The position numbers were made by a program, and so were the translations under genes. A DNA stretch of 64,000 nt from Herpetosiphon geysericola (GTDB taxonomy: Bacteria > Chloroflexota > Chloroflexia > Chloroflexales > Herpetosiphonaceae): the NCBI RefSeq assembly GCF_001306135.1, contig NZ_LGKP01000011.1, positions 124,001 to 188,000 of the forward strand, written 5' to 3'. Shown here one piece after another: positions 7,604 through 15,100 of this stretch (within the stretch, counting starts at the first letter, position 1; each line of letters opens with the position of its first letter). The notes under the pieces were generated by a model. The model was not told the DNA's origin. It did no database searches and was given only the letters and a program-made list of their open reading frames with translations.

Positions 7604-9316
7604 TTAGAGTTCTTCGCCAAATCGGGCGCTGTAATGGTTAAACACATAGGCTCCGAAACACAGCACAATCAAGGCGGTGAGGCCAGTTCGTGCCACGCCG
7701 TCGAGGCTTGGCAAGCCAGGCGTTGGATAATCGGGAACATTCGTGACCCCACCATAGGCGATATCGCGATAGAAATCGACAATCGAGGCCATGGGGTTGA
7801 GCCAACGCACCAGTTTGGCATAATTGGCGCTAGCAATATTATCTAAGGGATAGAAAACTGGCGTGATAAAAAACCACAATTGCAGCACAATCCCCATAAT
7901 ATGCGAAACATCGCGATAAAACACAGTGATCGACGATAAAAACAGAATCATGCCCAAAATAAACATGCTTTCGATCACAATAATCACGGGCATCAATAAA
8001 AGCGTGGCTTTGATTGGTGCTCCAGTAATGAACATAATCAAAAACATAATTGGCAAAGCCAGCATAAAATTTACCAAATTGGAAATTAATGTGGTGATAG
8101 GCAAAATTTCGCGTGGAAAATAAACCTTTTTGATCAAGTTGGCATTGCTGATTACGCTCATCATACCTTCAGCCATGCCACCGATAAAATAATTCCATGG
8201 TAATAACGCCACCATCAAGAAAATATGAAAATGGCGAATATTAGAATTGAGCAGCAGGCCAAAAATTAAATAGAAGATCGAAATCATCAACAATGGGTTG
8301 AGCAACGACCAAACGTAGCCCAAGGCCGAATTTTTGTAGCGTGAGCGTAAATCGCGCAACACCAAGTTGCGAATTAACTCACGATAAGCCCACAGCTCAC
8401 GCACTTTATCGACAATGCCAATTGCGCGATCAGCTAGCACCAACAAAATGCCGCCAACGATCCCGACCACCAAAGCCAAGCCAAATTTGAGCGCGAAGTT
8501 TTGCGAACGGGCTTGGGTTGGCAACAAGGCTGCTTGTTTGACATACGCTGCACTGGCTTTACTATCATCGGATTGGTAGCGCGGGTCGGAGTAGAGCACA
8601 TCGGTTAGGATGGTGCCAATCAAGCCGCGCGCGGTTTTGAGGTCACGCACCCGTTCTGCTGCTAAATCTGGTTGCCGTAATTCAACAGCAATCTGATCAA
8701 AGCGCACCTCAAACGCCCGCACCAGATCATTGAGATCTTCGGCGTTGATTGCTGGCAGTTCAGTGCTGGCGTGTAGCGAAAAATCAAAGGCTTGGACGCC
8801 GATTAATTCGCGCAAACGGCGCCCAAGCTCATTGTTGGCTGGCTGATTTTTGAGCAATAAACCAAGCTCATATTCCATCAAGCGGCGCAAACTATCGCGG
8901 CCACCAGCCGCCCGCACCTGCTGAATCAGCTTTTGGGCGGTGTAATCGGCGGCGGCTTGGGCATCTTCTGGCGAGGTAGCTTGGGCAGTCAGAATTAAAC
9001 TGCCATCAGCAGCAGGTGCGCCACAGGCTGAGCCAAAGGTATTGCTGCCAAATTTAGGCAAAATGCTTTTGACCACATTGCGACTAGCATCGCACAACTG
9101 ATTTTGCAAGGCTTGCTCGGCCATAAAACTGCGATAGCGTTGCGGATTAAGTTGAATTGTGGCGCTTGCATCGTATTGAACTGTTTGGAAAAACAGGGTT
9201 GGTGCCGAAATCAGCAAGGTCATGCCAATTGTCAGCAACAACAAAAACCAATGAAAGCCGCCCAACCGACGACGTTTGCCATTTACGGTACGTGCGGCGT
9301 TGATGGTTTGAGCCAT
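7604..9316 (-). CDS. Wzz-like domain fused to a Wzm-like polysaccharide ABC permease
   Basis: A 570-residue protein in two parts. Residues 1-300 look like a polysaccharide co-polymerase: TM at 21-43, an extracytoplasmic domain of about 230 residues starting with YDASATIQLNP, and a second TM at 277-297 preceded by LPTQARSQN. Residues 305-570 are an ABC-2 permease of the Wzm/TagG type (ELIRNLVLRDLRSRYKNSAL, then LGYVWSLLNPLLM). Ordinary Wzm proteins are about 260 residues, so this one doubles the usual length. Its start lies 34 bp inside the deacetylase gene. It pairs with the Wzt-like ATPase. The fusion would put chain-length control and export in one polypeptide, which is inference. Confidence 0.88.
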   Translation of the reverse strand: MAQTINAARTVNGKRRRLGGFHWFLLLLTIGMTLLISAPTLFFQTVQYDASATIQLNPQRYRSFMAEQALQNQLCDASRNVVKSILPKFGSNTFGSACGAPAADGSLILTAQATSPEDAQAAADYTAQKLIQQVRAAGGRDSLRRLMEYELGLLLKNQPANNELGRRLRELIGVQAFDFSLHASTELPAINAEDLNDLVRAFEVRFDQIAVELRQPDLAAERVRDLKTARGLIGTILTDVLYSDPRYQSDDSKASAAYVKQAALLPTQARSQNFALKFGLALVVGIVGGILLVLADRAIGIVDKVRELWAYRELIRNLVLRDLRSRYKNSALGYVWSLLNPLLMISIFYLIFGLLLNSNIRHFHIFLMVALLPWNYFIGGMAEGMMSVISNANLIKKVYFPREILPITTLISNLVNFMLALPIMFLIMFITGAPIKATLLLMPVIIVIESMFILGMILFLSSITVFYRDVSHIMGIVLQLWFFITPVFYPLDNIASANYAKLVRWLNPMASIVDFYRDIAYGGVTNVPDYPTPGLPSLDGVARTGLTALIVLCFGAYVFNHYSARFGEEL

Positions 9317-11073
9317 ATCGTAATCTCCTCGGCGGAGTTTGCTGGTAAATCAAGAATCAACCGATGGTGGGCCTGATCAAAGCTGCCTTTATCGCTGCCA
9401 GTGCTTTCAGCAGGAAGCCGCAAGCTGAGCTGAGCCAAATCGAAACGACTTTGGTTGGCTAGGCGAATTTGGAGTTGTTCAGGAGTTTGTTCGATGGTGA
9501 GTTGAATGGATTTGAGCGCGCGCCAGCGGTCGCCAATCTCCGGCACAGTGGCGATCCACGCTTGAGCAGCAACCGCCTGTTGAATCGCGGTTTGCCACAC
9601 GGCAATTTGCTCAGGGTTGTAAATTTCGTAATTATGAGCATAGATGTCGATAACGCCGCCGCTGGCCATGGCTTGCTGCAAATAGGTGGTTGCAGTGAGA
9701 GCGGTTTGCGGCGTGAGATAAACATCTGGCAAGGCAACCAAATCGTGGCCTGGCAATTGGCGCGGTTGCCACCAACGGCGATCGATCAACAAGTGGCGAT
9801 CGTTTAATCCGCGTTGGATGTTGGTTGCATCGAGCACCCGGGTGCGTACCACGGTGCGAATGCCTGCGGTGTGCAAGGTTTGCCAATGGGCTTCAGTTAC
9901 GCCGTCGCTGCCACCATAGGGAAACGCGAGGCTGCTGGCGGGTGCGATGCCTTGGCTACTTGCCAACGCTTGCCACTCGTTAGTGTCGCTGGCTAGCTCG
10001 TTGGCCTGAGCAAAACCAACGTACATATGGCTAAATGTATGACTTTCGATTGTTTGTTGGGCGGCCTGCAATGGCGCAAGCAAATCGCCAAAATACCAAG
10101 CTGGATCGCTCGCGACGGTGCCATAGGGATCGTAGCTGAACCATGGCGTTTGCGACCAATCGATGGTTTGCCAACGGCGTGGCGTGCTGGCAGCCCAAGC
10201 AAAGGTTGGGTCGCCCATCCAAGTACGGCGCTCTTGATTGCCGAATAAAAAATTGTAGCCATTGCCAAACCATGTGCCGCGAATCTGATGCGGCGCGAAT
10301 AAAGCGAGCAAATTATGCGTGCCTTGGCGCGCTTGCAAGCCCAAACTCGTAGCGCTGCTAATCGCATCGGTTGGCAAACTGAGCGAGTGAATCGCCCCGC
10401 CCATAGCTGTTTCCCAATCGACGCTGAAGCTCACGGCGGCAACTGCGCCCTGCGGATAGGGTTCGATATAAATGCCAGCCGCTGCCATACTCAAATTATC
10501 GAGATAAATCGTGTCATCGGAAAGTGCGTGGATTGAAATTGCAACCCAAGCGGCTTGGCTGGGGCTTGGCTCGGTTTCAACCAGCAGCGGCGTCCAGGTT
10601 GGTAAACCTTGGCTATCGAAGCCCAGCAAAACTGGCGCTTGTTTATCAAGCCGAATATCATCGCCTGCGGCGTCGATCCAATGCACCCAAACCTGAATTT
10701 GGGCGCCAACACTGCTGCGTTGGGTGCCAGGGTCGATTAATGCTTGGAAGCCAAGCCGATAGCGCTGGCCTGTTTGGGCGGTTAATCGCGGCGAGCGGGC
10801 AAAACTATTGACCCCATACAGTTGCAAGCTATATTGATCATCGAGCACATAGCCATTGGTGGTATCAGCGCGTTTGAGGCCATTGCCCGTCCAGCCGTCA
10901 GGAATCCCGTTATCGGCGGCGCTGCGCCAATCGGCGTTGGCCAGAATGTTGCCGCCAGTCCATGTGCGTGGCGAGCGATCGGGGCGTAACCATTGAGCGA
11001 TCAGTAGGCCGCCAAGGCCAAACAAAGCCATGGTCAACATAATAAATATCGAGGATTGACGAAACCGCTGCAT
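9283..11073 (-). CDS. Membrane-anchored polysaccharide deacetylase-like protein
   Basis: A 596-residue protein with an N-terminal membrane anchor (residues 8-27). A carbohydrate-binding-like beta domain follows (about 40-200, starting GGNILANADWR). A NodB-type deacetylase domain covers about 210-505: the metal-binding motif 1 region is SVDWE (about 217-221), motif 2 is SHTFSH (about 343-348), and FPYGG stands for motif 3. A short beta tail ends the protein. Known family members remove N- or O-acyl groups from surface glycans. It is the first gene of the export operon, with its own promoter at 11115-11143, and its 3' end overlaps the permease gene by 34 bp. The likely substrate is the exported polysaccharide. 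Confidence 0.82.
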   Translation of the reverse strand: MQRFRQSSIFIMLTMALFGLGGLLIAQWLRPDRSPRTWTGGNILANADWRSAADNGIPDGWTGNGLKRADTTNGYVLDDQYSLQLYGVNSFARSPRLTAQTGQRYRLGFQALIDPGTQRSSVGAQIQVWVHWIDAAGDDIRLDKQAPVLLGFDSQGLPTWTPLLVETEPSPSQAAWVAISIHALSDDTIYLDNLSMAAAGIYIEPYPQGAVAAVSFSVDWETAMGGAIHSLSLPTDAISSATSLGLQARQGTHNLLALFAPHQIRGTWFGNGYNFLFGNQERRTWMGDPTFAWAASTPRRWQTIDWSQTPWFSYDPYGTVASDPAWYFGDLLAPLQAAQQTIESHTFSHMYVGFAQANELASDTNEWQALASSQGIAPASSLAFPYGGSDGVTEAHWQTLHTAGIRTVVRTRVLDATNIQRGLNDRHLLIDRRWWQPRQLPGHDLVALPDVYLTPQTALTATTYLQQAMASGGVIDIYAHNYEIYNPEQIAVWQTAIQQAVAAQAWIATVPEIGDRWRALKSIQLTIEQTPEQLQIRLANQSRFDLAQLSLRLPAESTGSDKGSFDQAHHRLILDLPANSAEEITIWLKPSTPHVP

Positions 11074-11114
11074 GCAAAGCCCTTCGAGTTAGTGCGTGCT
11101 AAACGCAATAGCGC

Positions 11115-11143
11115 ATTTTAACACAGGGCTGGCGGCTTGACAA
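11115..11143 (-). promoter_or_regulatory. Promoter of the polysaccharide export operon
   Basis: On the minus strand TTGTCA (11138-11143) and TAAAAT (11115-11120) are spaced by 17 bp, giving an untranslated leader of about 35 nt before the deacetylase start at 11073. Confidence 0.75.
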
Positions 11144-11162
11144 AAAATGAGGCTCCCACGCT

Positions 11163-11861
11163 TTAGTCAGCTAGGCGCAGACACTCGCGCTGCTGCACCT
11201 GCATTTCTTCGGTCGAGCGAGGGCAAGCCAGCGCAGCGGCGTATCCAGCAGGCGCAGCGAGTGGCTGCACATGCCATTGATCGAGGGTATTTTCGCGGTT
11301 CCATTCCAGGGCTTGATCAATGTGCGGTTCGATTGAGACGGCAAAGCTAGAGAGTGGCAACGATAAACCCATGCCATGGGCTTTGATATAGGCTTCTTTG
11401 CGCGTCCAGCAGCGAAAAAATGCCGCAGTCTGATCAGCAGCATTCAGCACTGCGTGGCGCTCGCTGGGCGCAAAATAATGTTGGGCGATGCTCGCCAAGT
11501 CGTCGACTTGACGTTCTTGCTCAATATCCACGCCGATGGTGCTCAATTGGCTGAGGCCGAGCAAGCCATAGTTGCCAGCATGTGAGAGGTTAAAGCTCAG
11601 TTCAACATCCGCCAGCAAGGGCTTGCCATAGCTGTTTTGGCTAAATTCGAGGCTGCTTGGGTCGCTGCTAAGGTATTCGGCCAAAATCAGGCGCATTGCG
11701 CCACGACAAATCGTGTAGCGCAGCTGATCGCGCTCGAAGTGAAAACGTAGCGCCCGCGCTTGCTCCTCAGGGTTGAGTACAGCCCAAAAGCGGCTCCGTT
11801 GAGGTCGTAGCCGCGTCAAGTCGATCAGCCAAATGTCGATAGTATTAGCGTTTAAGATCAT
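11163..11861 (-). CDS. Sfp-type 4'-phosphopantetheinyl transferase
   Basis: A 232-residue enzyme that moves the 4'-phosphopantetheine arm from CoA to the Ser of carrier domains. It shows the two diagnostic Mg-binding and catalytic motifs of the Sfp/HetI group: GVDIE (about residue 110) and WTRKEAYIKAHGMGL (about 152-166). The size matches Sfp (about 224). It lies downstream of the NRPS genes, separated by 275 bp of repeats, so it is the obvious activator of the two PCP domains encoded there. Confidence 0.95.
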   Translation of the reverse strand: MILNANTIDIWLIDLTRLRPQRSRFWAVLNPEEQARALRFHFERDQLRYTICRGAMRLILAEYLSSDPSSLEFSQNSYGKPLLADVELSFNLSHAGNYGLLGLSQLSTIGVDIEQERQVDDLASIAQHYFAPSERHAVLNAADQTAAFFRCWTRKEAYIKAHGMGLSLPLSSFAVSIEPHIDQALEWNRENTLDQWHVQPLAAPAGYAAALACPRSTEEMQVQQRECLRLAD

Positions 11862-11873
11862 AGAGAGCTTTTT

Positions 11874-12136
11874 TAACCACGAAGAGCACGAAGGCGAGTT
11901 GGCTATTGGCTGTAGGCTATAGATCTCAAGTTTTTACCAAAATCTCCGATAGTTGATAGCCTACAGCCTCAATTCCTCTGCGCCTCTGGGTTAAAGTTTT
12001 TAACCACGAAGGACACGAAGTATATTTAATTTTTATCTCTTAGCGTAGCTTCGCGTTCTTCGCGGTTATAACTGAGCCTTTTTGACTTCTGACTTTTGAT
12101 TTTTGTCTTTATCCTTCATCCCTCATCCTTCATAAT
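11874..12136. repeat. Mosaic of short degenerate repeats between NRPS and PPTase genes
   Basis: This gap holds CACGAAG units (11877-11893, 12003-12020), GGCTATTGGCTGTAGGCTATAG and its inverted counterpart TAGCCTACAGCC (11898-11972), CCTCTGCGCCTCTGGGTT (about 11974-11993), GCGTTCTTCGCGGTT (12053-12067), TTCTGACTTTTGATTTTTG (12084-12104) and TATCCTTCATCCCTCATCC units (12110-12136). The last family runs into the stop codon of the NRPS gene. No gene or clear promoter was found in it. Confidence 0.9.
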
Positions 12137-15100
12137 TCATCCTTTTACTGTCGTGGCGATTATACCATCGGCTTGAGCTTGAATCGTATCGCGGTCGCTG
12201 GCGATTTCAGCGTCAGGAATGGCATCGGGCAGCGCATCTTCCATATAACGTAATGGCCGATAATTGAAGCCGATCAAGGCCCAAATTGCTGCACCTAAGC
12301 CAACTACCACCATCAACAGGCCAATCCCGCGATCAGGCCCAACCCCGAAGAGCCAACCCAAACTGCTGCTGAGTGCGCCGTTTGGTTCGAGCAACGGGCC
12401 AAACAATTTATCGGCCAACGGCCCAGCCAGCCAATAGCCCAGCGGGATGCTGAGCATTGCCAGCATTTGGTTGGTTGCTTGGACTCGCCCTTGTAGCTCT
12501 AGGCCAACTTTGGTTTGGATGAGCACTTGCCAGTGGGCGTTGACGAGCGAAATCGCAAACCACATTCCAAACATTGCCAAGGCCACCAACCATACCGAAG
12601 GCCGCAACCCAGCCAAAGCAATGAAAAAGCCTTCAAGAATGACGAAGCCGACCATGCCTTCGGCACGACGCTGCAAGCCGCCCCATAAGCTCATAAATAA
12701 GCCGCCGAGAAAGCCACCCAAAGCACAAGCTGCGCTGACAATGCCTAATTCGGCAGGCCCGCCAAACGAGAGCACCAACGGACTCATACTGATGCTGGCG
12801 ATGCCAAACCAGATGTTGCCCAAGGCAAAAAACAGCACCATCGCCACCAAACTTGGGCGCTTGATGATATATTCCCAGCCGCGCACAATTTCGCGCAGCA
12901 ATGGTTCCTCGCGCTTGTGATAGAGCGTGTTGGGGAAGCGTACCAAGAACAACACCCCAATCCCCAAGCTGAACGAGATGAAGTCGAGCAAAAAGACTCC
13001 GCCCAAGCCAAAGAATGCCACCATACCGCCTGCAATAAATGGTGCAATCAGTCCGCCCGTAGCCGAGCCAAGCTGAATCACGCCATTGGCATGGCCTAGA
13101 TATTGTTTGGGCACAAGCTGGGTCATGGCTGCGGCATAGGCTGGGCGCTGGAAGGTTCCGGCAATCGAGCTAACTGCTGCCGTGAGGTAAATATGCCAAA
13201 CCTCAAGTTTATTGGCCCATAGCAGCATGGCAATCACAATTGTCGAAAGCGCCGAAATTGTATCGGCAATAATCATAATCCAACGCCGATCCCAGCGGTC
13301 GGCGATTGCTCCAGCCAATGGCGAAACCAGCAAACTTGGCAGCATTGAGGCAATTGCGGTAAAGGCAAAATCGCTGACTGTGCCAGTTCGTTGATAGATC
13401 CAAATCCCCAAGGCAAAGCTTGATAAGCTTGAGCCAAGCATCGAAACTAGCTGGCCCAAGGCGACCATAAAGAAGATTCGTAGGCTGGGCATGCTGGTTT
13501 TGTGCGATTTTGATTTGGCGGCGGTTGGCTGAATTGGCCTTGGTTGTTGCCATTGCTCAGTTTGTTGATCGATGATTTGGCCTAGTTCGCTGGCCTGATG
13601 TTTGAGAAAATAATGGCCAGCGTGGGGAATCACATGCAGCGTGACGTTGTTGCTGAAATATTCCCATTCGCGGTAGCGCTCTTGGTAATATTCGGTCGCT
13701 CGATCCATCTCGCCGATGATACAGGCAATTGGGGCTTTGAGTTGTTGCGGCTGTTTTTGGGCAAAGGCTTGGGTGAAATAACGCTCAACTTCGCGGGCAT
13801 CGTGGCGCAAACTGCGCATGACAAAGGTTTGCTCAGCTGGATCGACAATTTCGGTGAAGCCACCCAACGCCCGCAGAAAATCGCGATATGTCCGATCCGA
13901 CATCCAACGATCGGCGGGCATAAGTTTGTTGAGCCATTCAAAGAAGCGGCCTGGCACGCGAGCCGCCGGAAAATTGCCACCGAGCACAATCCCCTGAACG
14001 TCGCGGCCTGCTTGCTCCAACAAGCGGCCAATTTCCACGGTCATGGCGCTGCCAACGCAATGGCCATACAACACAATTGGCCCTTGGGTTTTGGCTTGAA
14101 TTTCGCTGGCAAGCTGACTCGCCACCACTTCTAAGGCTTGCAATGGCTCGTCGGGGCGGCTGAAATCGTGGCCAGGTAGCTCGGCGGCTAATAACCGATA
14201 GCCCTTGGGCATGGCTTGGGCCAATGGTTGATAGGTGATCGCACTGCCGCCACCATAGGGAATTGCCACAATCGTGGTGTGGTGTTTAGCCTGCGCTTTG
14301 GTTAATTCATAGAGCATGCCGCCGCTCTCAGTGCTGCTTGCACCGGAAAGATGGGCTGCCAATTCACGCACTGTCGGATATTTGAATAGCGTCATAACGC
14401 TGACATGGCTGCCAATTTTGCGCACAACCCGAATCGCTTTAAATGATTCGCCGCCTAAATCGAAGAAATTATCGTCGATGCCAACCTGATCAAGCCCCAA
14501 AACCTCGGCCCAAATTCCTGCCAATTCATGTTCAGTGGCGGTTTGTGGCGCAACGTAGCTATCGAGATTGCGCTCGTTGCTAGGGGCGGGCAAGGCACGG
14601 CGTTCAATTTTGCCATTGGGATTAAGTGGTAATCCAGCTAATTCAACAAAGGCGGTTGGCACCATATAATCGGGCAAGCTATTGCGCAAGGCCTCGCGAA
14701 TGCTACCAATATTCAGGCTCTGGCCCGCTTCGGGCACGATATAGGCGACCAAGCGCTTATCGCCTGGTGTGTCTTCGCGCAAAATCACTACGCTATTGGC
14801 AACCTGCGCTTGGGACTGAATCGCAGTTTCAATCTCGCTTAACTCGACGCGATAGCCACGAATTTTGACTTGCAGATCGATCCGTCCCAAAAATTCAATC
14901 GCGCCATCAGGCTGATAGCGTACCAAATCGCCGCTGCGATAGAGCCGTGATCCGGCTTCGGCACTAAATGGATTGGGCACAAAACGCTCGGCAGTCAGAT
15001 CGGGCCGCCCGATGTAGCCGCGCCCCACGCCAGCGCCGCCAACATAGAGTTCACCTGGCACACCTTGCGGCGTTGGTTGCAGCTGGCGATCGAGCACATA

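Noticed and set aside
12447-12920. 157-codon plus-strand frame inside the NRPS gene
   Set aside because: Antisense to the conserved MFS domain; no ribosome binding site and no recognisable product.
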